A stretch of DNA of 64,000 nt from Lysobacteraceae bacterium (lineage in GTDB: Bacteria; Pseudomonadota; Gammaproteobacteria; Xanthomonadales; Xanthomonadaceae). The notes under the pieces are model-generated. The model had not been told where the DNA came from. It saw nothing but the letters and a program-made list of their open reading frames with translations, and ran no database searches. Location: positions 248,001-312,000 of the forward strand of contig SCUI01000013.1 in assembly GCA_004297225.1 (NCBI GenBank), in the 5' to 3' direction. Each line of letters begins with the position of its first letter. Position 1 is the stretch's first letter. Made by a program: the position numbers and the translations under genes. Positions 17,053-31,072 of this stretch are shown piece by piece.

Positions 17053-18357
17053 ATGCAAGAAGATCCGGGGGCATCGGTCGCGGCCATGCAAGCGGCCGGT
17101 GGCGGGAAGCAAAGCGATGTCGTGGTGGTTGGAGCAGGCGTGGTCGGCCTGGCCTGTGCGCTGGCGCTGGCCGAGGCCGGGCGCGGCGTGCGCGTGGTGG
17201 ATGCCGGCACCATCGGCTGCGGCAGTTCGCACGGCAACTGCGGCACGCTGACGCCCAGCCACGCCTTGCCGCTGGCGGCGCCGGGGCAGGTGTTCCGCGC
17301 GATGCGCTGGATGCTCACGCCCGACGCGCCGCTGTACCTGAAGCCGCGCGTGGACCCGGGATTGTGGTCGTGGCTGTTGCGTTTCGCCGGCAACTGCAAC
17401 CACGCCAGGATGATGCGCAGCGGCGCCGCGCGCGCCGCGCTGCTGCAGGCTTCGCGGCGGGAGTTTCCCGAATGGCTGGCCCGGCACGGCATCGAATGCG
17501 ATTTCGCCGAAACCGGCACCGACCACGTGTTCCGCGACGAGCGCGCGCTGGATGAATACCGCCGGGACCTCGCGTGGCTGGCCGAACTGGGCATCGCCAG
17601 CGAAGTGATCGACGGCGCCACGTACCTGCGCGACGAACCGGCATTGCGCGAAGGCGTGGTCGGCGTCGCGCGCTATCCCGGCGATGCCAGCCTGCGCCCG
17701 GACCGTTACGTCGACGGCCTGGCGCGCGCCTTCCGCGAGGCCGGCGGCACGATCGACGAGGAACGCGAGGTCCTTGGCATCGAACAGGGCGGCAGCGGCT
17801 TGCGCCTGGAGACCAGCCGCGGCCCGCTGCATTGCGGCGACGTCGTGCTGGCGGTGGGCGCCTGGTCGCCGAAGGTGGCCAGGCGCCTGCGCGTGCCGCT
17901 GCTGTCGCGGGTGATGCAGCCGGGCAAGGGCTATTCGATCACCTACGAGCGACCTGCGCTGGTGCCGAAGCGGCCGCTGACGCTGCAGGAACGCAGCGTG
18001 TGCGTGAGCACCTGGTCGAGCGGTTACCGCCTGGGCAGCACGATGGAGTTCTCCGGCTACGACCAGGCGCTGACCCGGCGCCGGCTCGATGCGCTGGAGC
18101 GCGCTGCGCGCGAATACCTGCACGAGGGCGTCGGCCCGGTGAAGCAGGAAGAGTGGTATGGCTGGCGGCCGATGACGGTCGACGACGTGCCGGTGCTCGG
18201 CCCGGTGCCCGGTCGTCCGCGGCAGTGGCTCGCCACCGGCCACGGCATGCTCGGGGTCAGCATGAGCATCGCCACGGCGCACCTGCTCGCCGACCTGGTC
18301 ACCGGCAAGGCGCCGTCGATCGACCCGGCGCCGTACCGGCTGGAACGCTTCGCATGA
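17053..18357 (+). CDS. FAD-dependent D-amino acid dehydrogenase (DadA-like)
   Basis: This 434-residue flavoprotein has the dinucleotide-binding GAGVVG at residues 27-32, then SHGNCGTLTPSHALPLAAPGQ and the late motif GWRPMTVDDVPVLGPVPG, all typical of DadA-type oxidoreductases. It would oxidise a D-amino acid or related imino acid to a keto acid and pass electrons to the respiratory chain. ATG 17053 has AGGAG 10 bases upstream. It is the first gene of a three-gene run with a glutathione-reductase-like protein and an N-formylglutamate amidohydrolase. The true substrate is not evident. Confidence 0.88.
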   Translation: MQEDPGASVAAMQAAGGGKQSDVVVVGAGVVGLACALALAEAGRGVRVVDAGTIGCGSSHGNCGTLTPSHALPLAAPGQVFRAMRWMLTPDAPLYLKPRVDPGLWSWLLRFAGNCNHARMMRSGAARAALLQASRREFPEWLARHGIECDFAETGTDHVFRDERALDEYRRDLAWLAELGIASEVIDGATYLRDEPALREGVVGVARYPGDASLRPDRYVDGLARAFREAGGTIDEEREVLGIEQGGSGLRLETSRGPLHCGDVVLAVGAWSPKVARRLRVPLLSRVMQPGKGYSITYERPALVPKRPLTLQERSVCVSTWSSGYRLGSTMEFSGYDQALTRRRLDALERAAREYLHEGVGPVKQEEWYGWRPMTVDDVPVLGPVPGRPRQWLATGHGMLGVSMSIATAHLLADLVTGKAPSIDPAPYRLERFA

Positions 18358-19736
18358 GCCACGGCGTCGCCGACTTCGACCTGGTCGTGCTCGGCGGCGG
18401 TTCCGGCGGCCTGGCCGGGGCGTTCCGTGCCGCGCAACACGGCGCGCGCGTCGCATTGCTGGAACCGGGCGAACTGGGCGGCACCTGCGTCAATGTCGGT
18501 TGCGTGCCGAAGAAGGCGATGTGGCTCGCCGCCGACCTGGCGCAGAAGGTGGCGCTTGCGGCGCAGCTCGGCTTCGAACTGCCGGCGGGATTGCCGGCGC
18601 TGGACTGGCCGGCCTTCATCGCCTTCCGCCAGCGTTACATCGGCAACATCCACCAGGGCTACCAGCGGCGGCTCGAAGCGGCGGGCATCGCCCTGATGCC
18701 GGTCCGCGGACGCCTGCAAGGCGGGGGCGTGGTCGCCTGCAGCAACGGGTTGCGCCTGCGTGCGCCGCAGGTCCTGCTCGCCACCGGCGGACGGCCGCTG
18801 CGGCCCGATCTCCCCGGCGCGGAACTGGGCATCGATTCGGATGGCTTCTTCCAGCTGCAGGCCGCGCCGGCGCGGGTGGCGCTGGTCGGAGCCGGTTACG
18901 TCGCCGTCGAGCTGGCCGCGGTGCTGCAGTCGCTGGGCAGCCGGGTCGAGATGTTCGTGCGCGGCCGCCAGCTGCTCAGGCATTTCGATGCCGACGTCAC
19001 CGCGCAGCTGCTCGAGGACTATGCGCAGCAGGGCATCCGCGTGCGCTTCAGCCATGAGTTGCGCAGCCTTCACGGCGCCGCCGGCGCGGTGCTGTTGCGT
19101 GATGCCGCCGGCCATGACGAGGGGCCGTTCGACCAGGTGATCCTCGCCACCGGGCGTCGCCCGAACAGCGATGGCATCGGCCTGGCCGAAGCGGGCGTGG
19201 CGCTGGATGCGGCAGGGCACGTGGTGGTCGACGACTTCCAGCGCACCAGCGTGGAAGGAGTGCATGCGGTGGGAGACCTGACGGCCCGCGTGGCGCTGAC
19301 GCCGGTCGCGATCGCCGCCGCGCGGCGCTTGATGGATCGCCTGTTCGGCGGTGCGCCGGACGCGCGCCTGGACTACGACGCGATCCCGACGGTGGTGTTC
19401 TCGCATCCGCCGGTGGGCCAGGTCGGGCTCACCGAGGATGAGGCGCGCAACCGGCACGGCGATGCCGTTCGGGTGTACCGTGCAGGCTTCCGGCCGATGC
19501 TGCATGCGCTGGCCGATTCGCCGCAGCGCAGCCTGTTCAAGCTGGTGTGCGTCGCCGAAGGGGAAGCCGGCGCGAGCGGGCAGCGGGTCGTGGGCATCCA
19601 CCTGCTCGGGGAAGGGGTGGACGAAATCCTGCAGGGTTTCGCCGTGGCGTTGAAGCGCGGCATCACCCTCGCGGACCTGCACGATACGGTGGCGATCCAT
19701 CCCACGTCGGCCGAGGAAGTGGTGCTGATGCGCTAG
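18354..19736 (+). CDS. Glutathione-disulfide reductase-like flavoprotein
   Basis: This 460-residue pyridine-nucleotide disulfide oxidoreductase has the FAD motif GGGSGG, the redox disulfide GGTCVNVGCVPKK (C45 and C50), a second Rossmann motif GAGYVAVELA, ATGRRPNS, and the C-terminal His-Glu pair HPTSAEE (H449, E454). These are the signatures of glutathione reductase. The ATG overlaps the stop of the DadA-like gene (ATGA). NADPH use is expected but was not tested. Pairing with a D-amino acid dehydrogenase is unusual for a housekeeping gor gene. Confidence 0.9.
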   Translation: MSHGVADFDLVVLGGGSGGLAGAFRAAQHGARVALLEPGELGGTCVNVGCVPKKAMWLAADLAQKVALAAQLGFELPAGLPALDWPAFIAFRQRYIGNIHQGYQRRLEAAGIALMPVRGRLQGGGVVACSNGLRLRAPQVLLATGGRPLRPDLPGAELGIDSDGFFQLQAAPARVALVGAGYVAVELAAVLQSLGSRVEMFVRGRQLLRHFDADVTAQLLEDYAQQGIRVRFSHELRSLHGAAGAVLLRDAAGHDEGPFDQVILATGRRPNSDGIGLAEAGVALDAAGHVVVDDFQRTSVEGVHAVGDLTARVALTPVAIAAARRLMDRLFGGAPDARLDYDAIPTVVFSHPPVGQVGLTEDEARNRHGDAVRVYRAGFRPMLHALADSPQRSLFKLVCVAEGEAGASGQRVVGIHLLGEGVDEILQGFAVALKRGITLADLHDTVAIHPTSAEEVVLMR

Positions 19737-19746
19737 GAGAGGGGGC

Positions 19747-20529
19747 ATGACCGACACCATCTACACCCTGCACCGCGGCAACGCACCGCTGCTGGTGAGC
19801 CTGCCGCACGACGGCAGCGAAATCCCGAAGGCGCTGGCGGCGCGGATGACACCCTCCGCGCGGCGGGCGCCGGATACCGACTGGCACGTCGCGCGCCTGT
19901 ATGCATTCGCCATGGCGCTTGGCGCCTCGGTGCTGGCGCCCTGCTACTCGCGCTACGTGGTCGACCTCAACCGCCCGCCGGACGACGCCTCGCTGTATCC
20001 CGGGCAGAACACCACCGGCCTGTGCCCGGTGCGGCAGTTCAGCAACCAGCCCGTCTATCGCGACGGCGAGGAACCCGATGCCGCCGAAGTCGCGGCGCGC
20101 GTGGACCGCTACTGGCGGCCGTACCACGATTGCCTGCGTGCGGAACTGGAGCGCCTTCTCGGCACGCATGGGCGCGTGGTGCTGTGGGAAGGGCATTCGA
20201 TCCGCGGCGAGGTGCCGTTCCTGTTCGAAGGACGGTTGCCGGACCTCAACCTGGGCACCGCCGGCGGCACCAGCGCATCGCCGGCGCTGCAGCAACGGCT
20301 GGAAGCCGTGCTGGCCGGGCAGGCGGACTACGACTGGGTCGCCAATGGCCGCTTCAAGGGTGGCTACATCACGCGCCACTACGGCGATCCCGCGCGCGGC
20401 GTCGACGCGGTGCAGCTGGAGATCAGCCAGCGCATCTACATGGACGAGGGCAGCTTCGCCTGGGACGAGGCGAAGGCCGCGCGTGCGCAACAGGTGTTGC
20501 GCGCGCTGTTGCGGGCGGCGCTGGAGTAG
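19747..20529 (+). CDS. N-formylglutamate amidohydrolase (HutG-like)
   Basis: This 260-residue protein starts after TAGGAGAGGGGGC, a strong ribosome-binding site. Family signatures are LLVSLPHDGSEIP, TDWHVARLY, SRYVVDLNRPPDDASLYPGQ and LWEGHSIRGEVP, which contain the predicted metal-binding His, Asp and Glu. The known reaction splits N-formyl-L-glutamate to formate and glutamate, the last step of one histidine-degradation route. No other hut genes are nearby, so it may serve a different formyl-amide substrate here. It is the last gene of the operon. Confidence 0.92.
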   Translation: MTDTIYTLHRGNAPLLVSLPHDGSEIPKALAARMTPSARRAPDTDWHVARLYAFAMALGASVLAPCYSRYVVDLNRPPDDASLYPGQNTTGLCPVRQFSNQPVYRDGEEPDAAEVAARVDRYWRPYHDCLRAELERLLGTHGRVVLWEGHSIRGEVPFLFEGRLPDLNLGTAGGTSASPALQQRLEAVLAGQADYDWVANGRFKGGYITRHYGDPARGVDAVQLEISQRIYMDEGSFAWDEAKAARAQQVLRALLRAALE

Positions 20530-20548
20530 CGCCGCCGCGCGCGGCGCT
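20526..20548. terminator. GTAG hairpin shared by two convergent stop codons
   Basis: AGCGCCG and CGGCGCT form a 7-bp stem around a 7-base loop. The stop TAG of the hutG-like gene sits in the GTAG that opens the element, and the right end touches the stop of the convergent S9 peptidase. It can act in both directions but has no T run; it may be a GTAG-type REP. Confidence 0.55.
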
Positions 20549-22512
20549 CAGCGGGCGCCGTCGCCGATGTGGCGGTCGAGGAAGGCTTCCATCCGCCGGT
20601 AGAGCTCGGCGCGGTTCTCGGGCTTGTAGAAGCCATGGCCTTCGCCCTGGGCCACCATCGACTCGACCTCGACGCCACGCGCCGCGAATGCCTTCTTCAG
20701 CGCTTCGAACTGTTCCATCGGCACGCGCTGGTCGATGCTGCCCTGGGCCAGGAGCACCGGGACCTGGATCTTGTCGGCGTTCTGCGCGGGCGACCACGCC
20801 TTCAGCTGCGCCGCGTCCGTGCCGAGCACCCGCTCGAGGTAGCTGCGACCGGACCTCCTGTCGTTGATGTCGCCTTCGGCCTTCATGACTTCCAGGTCGT
20901 ACACGCCGACATAGCCGATCGCGCACTTGTAAAGCTCCGGGTAGCGGATCGGCTGCATCAGCGCGGCATAGCCGCCATAGCTGGCACCGTAGGTGCAGAT
21001 GCGCTGCGGGTCGGCGAGGCCCTGCTCGATCGCCCAGCGCACGCCGTCGGCGACGTCGTCCTGCATCTTGCCGCCCCATTCGCGGTAGCCGCTGCGCATG
21101 AAGTCCATGCCGCGGCCGCCGGAGCCGCGGTAGTTGACCTGCAGCACGGCATAGCCGCGGCTGGCGAGGAACTGCGCGTCGCTGTCGAAGCCCCAGCTGT
21201 CGTACGGGCCGTGCGGGCCGCCGTGCGGCATCACCACCAGCGGCCGGGCGCCGCCGGCCTGCGGCGCGGTGTAGAAGCCGTGCAGCACCAGGCCGTCGCG
21301 CGACTGGAAGCTGACCGGCCTGCTCGGCGACATCGCGGTGGCGTCGATCCACGGCATCAGTTCGTTGACCAGCTGCACCTTGCCCTGGTCGCGGTCGAAC
21401 AGGTAATAGGCACCCGGGTGGCGATCGCCCCAGGCCATGAACAGCACCTTGCGGTCGTCGCGGGTCCAGTCGAGCAGCGACACCATCTGCCCCGGAAACG
21501 CCTTGAGCAGGCCGACGTGCAGCTGCGCCCATTCGGACGCGGGGTCCAGGTATTCGACCGAGGGCTTGTCCTCGTCGTAGGTGACCCCGAAGGGCGCGCC
21601 ATCGTGGCCGGCATGCAGGATGCCGGCGATGGCGACGTCGTCGCGCCCGGCCAGGCGCTGGCGCGTGCCCTTGGCCAGGTCGACCCGGTACAGCTGGCTG
21701 GGTTCGCCCTTGTCCACGATCGTGGCATAGGCGGTGTTGTCGTCGGCCATGACGTGGACCAGGTCCATGTCGTAACCGGCCAGCGTCGCGGGCACCGGCA
21801 TCCAGTCGCTGGCGGGTGCAGGACGGTAGGCCAGCACCGGGTCGCCGTTGTCGTCGGTGGTGGTCTTCAGCCGCGCCTTGCCGGAATGGTCGAACTGGAA
21901 CACCGCGGTTTCGGGGGTCTGTTCGACCAGTTCGCGATGACCGGTGCGGGTATCGACCTCGTAGATCGAAGTGGTCAAATCGTCGTCGCCGCGGCTGGTG
22001 GGCCATGCGGTGAAGTCCACCAGCACCTTGCCGGGTTCGGCATCCAGCACCTTGACCACGGTGGCGAAGCCGCGGTCCTTGCGACGGCCGCGCTTGTTGC
22101 CGTTGTCGGGGACGTAGGCGAACAGGGTTTCCTGGGTCCTGCCGGCAACGTCCGAACTCATCAGCTCGCCGTAGCTGTACGGGCGCGCCTCCAGCGGTTC
22201 CATCTTCGCCCGGGAAACCACGATCTGTTCGTCGTCGCTCCAGACCAGGTCGGTGACGTGCTGCTGCCTGCCGAAGCGCAATACCTGGGTGTCGCCGCTG
22301 CCATCCAGGCGGACGATCTGCAGTTGCGTTTCCATGCCGCCCTCGTTCGGCATCGCCAGGGCGATGTACTCGCCCGAAGGCGACAGGCTCGCCGAGAACA
22401 CCTCGGCATGGCGGGCGAAGTCCCCCGCGGGCACTTGCGCACTTGCGGCGCTGGCGGCGCTGGCGGCGGCCAGCAGGATGACGGCCAGGCTCGTCGAAGC
22501 ATTTGCGCGCAT
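20548..22512 (-). CDS. S9 family prolyl oligopeptidase, exported
   Basis: This 654-residue serine peptidase has a signal peptide (ending near SAASAQ), an N-terminal beta-propeller with repeated TolB/WD-like segments to about residue 390, and a C-terminal alpha/beta hydrolase domain. The nucleophile is S511 in GASYGG, the Asp is in QGSIDQRVP, and the His is in GEGHGFYK. The oxyanion region is MPHGGPHGPYD. It probably cleaves short peptides in the periplasm. It lies downstream of parE on the same strand but 114 bases away, so it is likely its own unit. Confidence 0.95.
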   Translation of the reverse strand: MRANASTSLAVILLAAASAASAASAQVPAGDFARHAEVFSASLSPSGEYIALAMPNEGGMETQLQIVRLDGSGDTQVLRFGRQQHVTDLVWSDDEQIVVSRAKMEPLEARPYSYGELMSSDVAGRTQETLFAYVPDNGNKRGRRKDRGFATVVKVLDAEPGKVLVDFTAWPTSRGDDDLTTSIYEVDTRTGHRELVEQTPETAVFQFDHSGKARLKTTTDDNGDPVLAYRPAPASDWMPVPATLAGYDMDLVHVMADDNTAYATIVDKGEPSQLYRVDLAKGTRQRLAGRDDVAIAGILHAGHDGAPFGVTYDEDKPSVEYLDPASEWAQLHVGLLKAFPGQMVSLLDWTRDDRKVLFMAWGDRHPGAYYLFDRDQGKVQLVNELMPWIDATAMSPSRPVSFQSRDGLVLHGFYTAPQAGGARPLVVMPHGGPHGPYDSWGFDSDAQFLASRGYAVLQVNYRGSGGRGMDFMRSGYREWGGKMQDDVADGVRWAIEQGLADPQRICTYGASYGGYAALMQPIRYPELYKCAIGYVGVYDLEVMKAEGDINDRRSGRSYLERVLGTDAAQLKAWSPAQNADKIQVPVLLAQGSIDQRVPMEQFEALKKAFAARGVEVESMVAQGEGHGFYKPENRAELYRRMEAFLDRHIGDGAR

Positions 22513-22626
22513 GCGCGGTTCCCCCCCGGAAACGATGAAGACGTACGCGAGGATAAGGGCGCGCGCGTACCCGACGAAGCGCGGCGTCGGTCAGGAAGCT
22601 GAAAGCGTGATCGAGGTCCGCGCCGG

Positions 22627-24531
22627 CTAGACGTCCAGCGTGGCCAGGTCGCCCTTGCCCTCCAGCCAGGCCTTGCGGTCGCCGGCGCGCTTCTTGCCCA
22701 GCAGCATGTCCATCAGCGACGCGGTTTCCACCGCATCGTCCACCGTCAGCTGCACCAGCCGGCGGGTATCCGGATGGATGGTGGATTCACGCAGCTGCGA
22801 GGGATTCATCTCGCCCAGGCCCTTGAAGCGGGTGACGTGCACCGCGCCCTTGAGCTTCTCGCGTTCGATCTTCTCCAGCAGCAGGCGCTTTTCCTCCTCG
22901 TCCAGCGCATAGAACACCTGCTTGCCCACGTCGACGCGGAACAGCGGCGGCATCGCCACGAACACGTGGCCGTCGCGCACCAGCGACGGGAAGTGGCGCA
23001 GGAACAGAGCCGACAGCAGGGTGGCGATGTGCAGGCCGTCGGAATCGGCGTCGGCGAGGATCACCACCTTGCCGTAGCGCAGGCCGGAAATGTCGTCCTT
23101 GCCCGGATCGCAGCCGATCGCCACGGCCAGATCGTGCACCTCGCTGGAGGCGAGCACGCCGCCCGAGGCCACTTCCCAGGTGTTGAGGATCTTGCCGCGC
23201 AACGGCAGGATCGCCTGGAAATCCTTGTCCCGCGCCTGGCGCGCGCTGCCGCCGGCCGAATCGCCCTCCACCAGGAACAGTTCGGTGCGCGAGAGGTCCT
23301 GGCTGATGCAGTCGGCCAGCTTGCCGGGCAGGGCGGGGCCCTGGGTGACCTTCTTGCGGGTCACCTGCTTCTCGGTCTTCAGCCGTGCGCTGGCGCGATC
23401 GATCGCCAGCTGCGCGATCTTCCCGCCCAATTCGACGTGCTGGTTGAGCCACAGCGAGAACGCGTCGTGCGCGGCGGACTCGACGAAGCCCGCCGCCTGG
23501 CGCGAGCTCAGGCGTTCCTTGGTCTGGCCGCTGAACTGCGGCTCGGTCATCTTCAGCGACAGCACGAACGCGGCGCGGTCCCACACGTCTTCCGGCGCCA
23601 GCTTGATCCCGCGCGGCAGCAGGTTGCGGAAGTCGCAGAACTCGCGCAACGCATCGGTGCATCCGGTGCGCAGGCCGTTGACGTGCGTGCCGTGTTGCGC
23701 GGTGGGGATCAGGTTGACGTAGCTTTCCTGCACCAGGTCGCCATCGGCGACCCAGGCGATCGCCCAGTCGAGGACCTCGGTTTCCTTCTTCAGCGAGCCG
23801 GTGAACAGCTCCGGCGGCAACAGTTCCGCCTTCGCCAGCCCGCCCTTCTGCAATTCGCTGGCCAGGTACGCGCGCAGGCCGTCGTCGTAGCGCCACTCGT
23901 CGCGCTCGCCGCTGGCCTCGTCGTGCAGGCGCACGGTCAGTCCCGGGCACAGCACCGCCTTGGCGCGCAGCAGGTGGCGCAATGCGCGCAGGTTGAATTT
24001 CGGGCTGTCGAAGTACTTCGGGTCCGGCCAGAAGCGCAACCGCGTGCCGGTGTTGCGCTTGCCGACGCCGCCGACGACTTCCAGCGCGCTGGCGCGCTCG
24101 CCGCCGGCGAAGGCCATGTGGTACTCGTTGCCGTCGCGCTTGATCCAGACGTCGAGCCGCTTCGACAGTGCGTTCACCACGCTGACGCCGACGCCGTGCA
24201 GGCCGCCGGAGAAGGTGTAGTTGCGGTTGCTGAACTTGCCGCCGGCGTGCAGCCTGGTGAGGATCAGCTCGACCCCGGGCACCTGCTCCTCCGGGTGCAC
24301 GTCCACCGGCATGCCGCGGCCGTCGTCGGAAACCTCGCAGGAGCCGTCGGTCCGCAGCACGACCTCGATCTCGCGGGCGTGGCCGGCCAGGGCCTCGTCC
24401 ACCGAGTTGTCGATCACTTCCTGCGCGAGGTGGTTGGGGCGGGTGGTGTCGGTGTACATCCCCGGCCTGCGGCGGACCGGGTCGAGGCCGGAAAGGACCT
24501 CGATATCTGCGGCATCGTAACGGCTGCTCAT
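22627..24531 (-). CDS. parE: DNA topoisomerase IV subunit B
   Basis: This 634-residue GHKL ATPase has the motifs [25 protein letters not shown] and [15 protein letters not shown]. The TOPRIM motifs [16 protein letters not shown] and [13 protein letters not shown] follow, and the C-terminus is [10 protein letters not shown]. It decatenates chromosomes together with ParC. The length, without a long TOPRIM insertion, fits ParE rather than GyrB. On the minus strand GACAAT lies six bases before the ATG, which may be another leaderless -10 element. It diverges from pyrG with 48 bases between. Confidence 0.97.
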   Translation of the reverse strand: MSSRYDAADIEVLSGLDPVRRRPGMYTDTTRPNHLAQEVIDNSVDEALAGHAREIEVVLRTDGSCEVSDDGRGMPVDVHPEEQVPGVELILTRLHAGGKFSNRNYTFSGGLHGVGVSVVNALSKRLDVWIKRDGNEYHMAFAGGERASALEVVGGVGKRNTGTRLRFWPDPKYFDSPKFNLRALRHLLRAKAVLCPGLTVRLHDEASGERDEWRYDDGLRAYLASELQKGGLAKAELLPPELFTGSLKKETEVLDWAIAWVADGDLVQESYVNLIPTAQHGTHVNGLRTGCTDALREFCDFRNLLPRGIKLAPEDVWDRAAFVLSLKMTEPQFSGQTKERLSSRQAAGFVESAAHDAFSLWLNQHVELGGKIAQLAIDRASARLKTEKQVTRKKVTQGPALPGKLADCISQDLSRTELFLVEGDSAGGSARQARDKDFQAILPLRGKILNTWEVASGGVLASSEVHDLAVAIGCDPGKDDISGLRYGKVVILADADSDGLHIATLLSALFLRHFPSLVRDGHVFVAMPPLFRVDVGKQVFYALDEEEKRLLLEKIEREKLKGAVHVTRFKGLGEMNPSQLRESTIHPDTRRLVQLTVDDAVETASLMDMLLGKKRAGDRKAWLEGKGDLATLDV

Positions 24532-24546
24532 CCCGCCATTGTCGCG

Positions 24547-28533
<3,987 letters not shown>

Positions 28534-28546
28534 CGCCGCCACCCCG

Positions 28547-28891
28547 ATGCGCGGCCTGCGGATCGTGCTCCTGGTGTTGCTGGCGCTGCTGGCCTGGCTG
28601 CAGTACCGCCTGTGGTTCGGCAACGGTGGCGAGCGCGAGGTCGCGGCGCTGCAGTCGCGGGTCGAGCGCCAGGCGCGCGACAACACCGGCCTGCGCCAGC
28701 GCAACGATGCGCTGGCGGCCGAGGTCGAGGACCTGAAATCGGGCGAGGCCGCGGTCGAGGAACGTGCGCGCAACGAGCTGGGCATGATCAAGCCCGGCGA
28801 AACCTTCTACCGCGTGATCGAACGCCAGGACAGCGTGCCGGCCGAAGGCACGGAGCCCGATGCGCCGATCGAAGCGGAGCCGCTGCCTTGA
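28547..28891 (+). CDS. ftsB: Cell division protein FtsB
   Basis: This 114-residue bitopic protein has a cytoplasmic start MRGLR, one membrane helix (about residues 4-21, [18 protein letters not shown]), and a periplasmic coiled coil (about 28-70). The conserved segment [19 protein letters not shown] follows. It joins FtsL and FtsQ in the divisome. Its stop overlaps the TTG start of ispD as TTGA. The position directly after eno is typical of gammaproteobacteria. Confidence 0.96.
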   Translation: MRGLRIVLLVLLALLAWLQYRLWFGNGGEREVAALQSRVERQARDNTGLRQRNDALAAEVEDLKSGEAAVEERARNELGMIKPGETFYRVIERQDSVPAEGTEPDAPIEAEPLP

Positions 28892-29574
28892 CCTGGGCCG
28901 TGGTCCCCGCCGGCGGTTCGGGTGCCCGGTTCGGTGGGCCGGTGCCGAAGCAGTACATCGAAGTCGATGGCGAGCCGCTCATCGCCCATACCCTGCGCGT
29001 GCTGCTCTCGCACCCGGCGGTGGAGGGCGTGGTGGTTGCGCTCGCCGCAGGGGATGCGCACTGGCCCGGATGGCGCGAGATCGAGGGCAAGCCCGTGATC
29101 GCTTGCACCGGTGGCGCCTCGCGCGCCGATTCGGTGCTGGCTGCGCTGCAGGCCTTGCCGGACGCCGTCCGCGCCGACGACTTCGTGCTGGTGCACGACG
29201 CGGCGCGCCCGCACCTGTCCCACGCCGACCTGTCGGCGCTGCTGGAGCGCGGGCGCGCCGACCCGGTCGGCGCGATCCTCGCCGCGCCGGTGCGCGACAC
29301 CCTAAAGCGTGCCGGCGACGACGGCGGCATCGACGGCACGCAACCGCGCGAGCGGCTGTGGCGCGCATTCACGCCGCAACTGTTCCGGCGCCTGCAGCTG
29401 CAGCGCGCGCTGGAAGCCGCGCGCCGCGACGGCGTCGAGGCGACCGACGAAGCCATGGCCATGGAGCGGCAGGGCGCGCGGCCGCTGCTGGTCGAGGGCA
29501 GTGAGTCCAACCTCAAGATCACCACGCCCGCCGACCTGGCGTATTACCGTTACCTGCGAGAATCGCGCGCATGA
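28888..29574 (+). CDS. ispD: 2-C-methyl-D-erythritol 4-phosphate cytidylyltransferase
   Basis: This 228-residue enzyme of the non-mevalonate isoprenoid pathway couples CTP to methylerythritol phosphate. The start is TTG 28888, overlapping the ftsB stop; no ATG precedes the essential motif [19 protein letters not shown]. Other motifs are [22 protein letters not shown] and [14 protein letters not shown]. It is coupled to ispF by an ATGA overlap, so two sequential-pathway enzymes are made together. Confidence 0.97.
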   Translation: MTWAVVPAGGSGARFGGPVPKQYIEVDGEPLIAHTLRVLLSHPAVEGVVVALAAGDAHWPGWREIEGKPVIACTGGASRADSVLAALQALPDAVRADDFVLVHDAARPHLSHADLSALLERGRADPVGAILAAPVRDTLKRAGDDGGIDGTQPRERLWRAFTPQLFRRLQLQRALEAARRDGVEATDEAMAMERQGARPLLVEGSESNLKITTPADLAYYRYLRESRA

Positions 29575-30050
29575 ATCCCCGCATCGGCCACGGTTTCGAC
29601 GTCCACGCCTTCGGCGCAGGCCACGAGGTGATGCTCGGCGGCGTGCCGGTGCCGCACGACCGCGGTGTCGTCGCGCACAGCGACGGCGACGTCGCCATCC
29701 ACGCTCTGTGCGACGCGATCCTCGGCGCACTGGCGCTGGGCGACATCGGCCAGCACTTCCCGCCATCGGACCCGCGCTGGAAGGACGTCGACAGCATCCG
29801 TTTCCTGCGCCACTGCAAGAGCCTGATGGACGAGCACGGCATGGCGCTCGGCAATGCCGACGTGACCATCGTCTGCGAACGGCCCAGGGTCGGGCCGCAC
29901 GTGGCAGCGATGCGGTCGGCGCTGGCGGCGGCCCTGGGTGCGGACATCGGCTGCGTCAGCATCAAGGCGACCACCACCGAAGGGCTTGGCCCGACCGGCC
30001 GCGGCGAGGGCATCGCCGCGCACGCGGTGTGCCTGCTCGTGCCGGCGTGA
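29571..30050 (+). CDS. ispF: 2-C-methyl-D-erythritol 2,4-cyclodiphosphate synthase
   Basis: This 159-residue trimeric enzyme makes the cyclodiphosphate in the non-mevalonate pathway. Zinc ligands D10 and H12 (GFDVHAF) and H44 (DVAIHAL) are present, as are [15 protein letters not shown] and the late [22 protein letters not shown]. Its stop overlaps the GTG start of truD (GTGA). Confidence 0.98.
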   Translation: MNPRIGHGFDVHAFGAGHEVMLGGVPVPHDRGVVAHSDGDVAIHALCDAILGALALGDIGQHFPPSDPRWKDVDSIRFLRHCKSLMDEHGMALGNADVTIVCERPRVGPHVAAMRSALAAALGADIGCVSIKATTTEGLGPTGRGEGIAAHAVCLLVPA

Positions 30051-31072
30051 GCGCCGTGGACTGGCCGGCGGCGCATGGCGCGCCGGTCCTGTCGGCGCGG
30101 ATCCGGACCACGCCCGAGGATTTCAGGGTCGAGGAACTCGATGCGTTCGAGCCCAGCGGCGCGGGCGAACACCTGCTGCTCAGCATCGAAAAGCGCGGGA
30201 TGAACACGGCGTTCGCGGCGAAGCTGCTGGCGCAATGGGCCAGCGTCGGCGAGGCCGCGGTCGGCTACGCCGGGCTGAAGGACCGGCACGCGGTCACGGT
30301 GCAACGTTTCAGCGTCCAATTGCCCGGTCGCGAGGCCCCGGACGTGGCAGCGCTGGAAGCTAACGAGGGACTACGGGTGCTGGCGATAGCGCGGCACTCA
30401 CGCAAGCTCCCGCGCGGCGCGCTGGCCGGCAACCGCTTCGTGCTGGTGCTGCGCGAGGTCGACGGCGCGCGCGACGCGATCGAGCGACGCCTGCGGGCGA
30501 TCGCCTCGCGCGGCGTGCCCAACTACTTCGGCGAGCAGCGCTTCGGCCGCGGCGGCGACAACGTCGGCAACGCGCTGGCGATGTTCGGCGGGCGCCGCGT
30601 CGCCCGCGAGCAGCGCACCCACCTGCTGTCGGCGGCGCGTTCGCAACTGTTCAACCGCGTGCTGGGTGCGCGCGTGGCGGCAGGGAACTGGGATGGCGCG
30701 CTGGACGGCGAGGTGTGGATGCTCGACGGCAGCCGCAGCGTGTTCGGCCCGCAGCCGTTCGACGACATCCTGGCCGGACGCTTGGCGGCGTTCGACATCC
30801 ATCCCACCGCGCCGCTGTGGGGTCGCGGCGCGTTGCGCAGCGAATCCGGCGCCGCGGCGCTCGAGCACGAGGCACTGGCGGATCCGGAATCGCTGGCGCT
30901 GCGCGCGGGGCTGGAAGCGGCCGGGTTGAAGCAGGAGCGCCGCGCCACGCGCCTGCGTCCGCAGGGACTGGAGTGGGCGTGGCCCGACGACGCGGTGCTG
31001 GAACTGCGCTTCGGCCTGCCGCCAGGGGCATATGCCACCACGCTGCTAGCGGAGCTGGGGGCGCTTCAGTAA
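30047..31072 (+). CDS. truD: tRNA pseudouridine(13) synthase
   Basis: This 341-residue enzyme forms pseudouridine 13 in tRNA-Glu. The catalytic Asp is D79 in [14 protein letters not shown]. Further TruD motifs are [19 protein letters not shown] and [12 protein letters not shown]. The start is GTG 30047, which overlaps the ispF stop; a second GTG nine bases on is less likely. The last 27 bases overlap the convergent smr gene. Confidence 0.96.
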   Translation: MSAVDWPAAHGAPVLSARIRTTPEDFRVEELDAFEPSGAGEHLLLSIEKRGMNTAFAAKLLAQWASVGEAAVGYAGLKDRHAVTVQRFSVQLPGREAPDVAALEANEGLRVLAIARHSRKLPRGALAGNRFVLVLREVDGARDAIERRLRAIASRGVPNYFGEQRFGRGGDNVGNALAMFGGRRVAREQRTHLLSAARSQLFNRVLGARVAAGNWDGALDGEVWMLDGSRSVFGPQPFDDILAGRLAAFDIHPTAPLWGRGALRSESGAAALEHEALADPESLALRAGLEAAGLKQERRATRLRPQGLEWAWPDDAVLELRFGLPPGAYATTLLAELGALQ

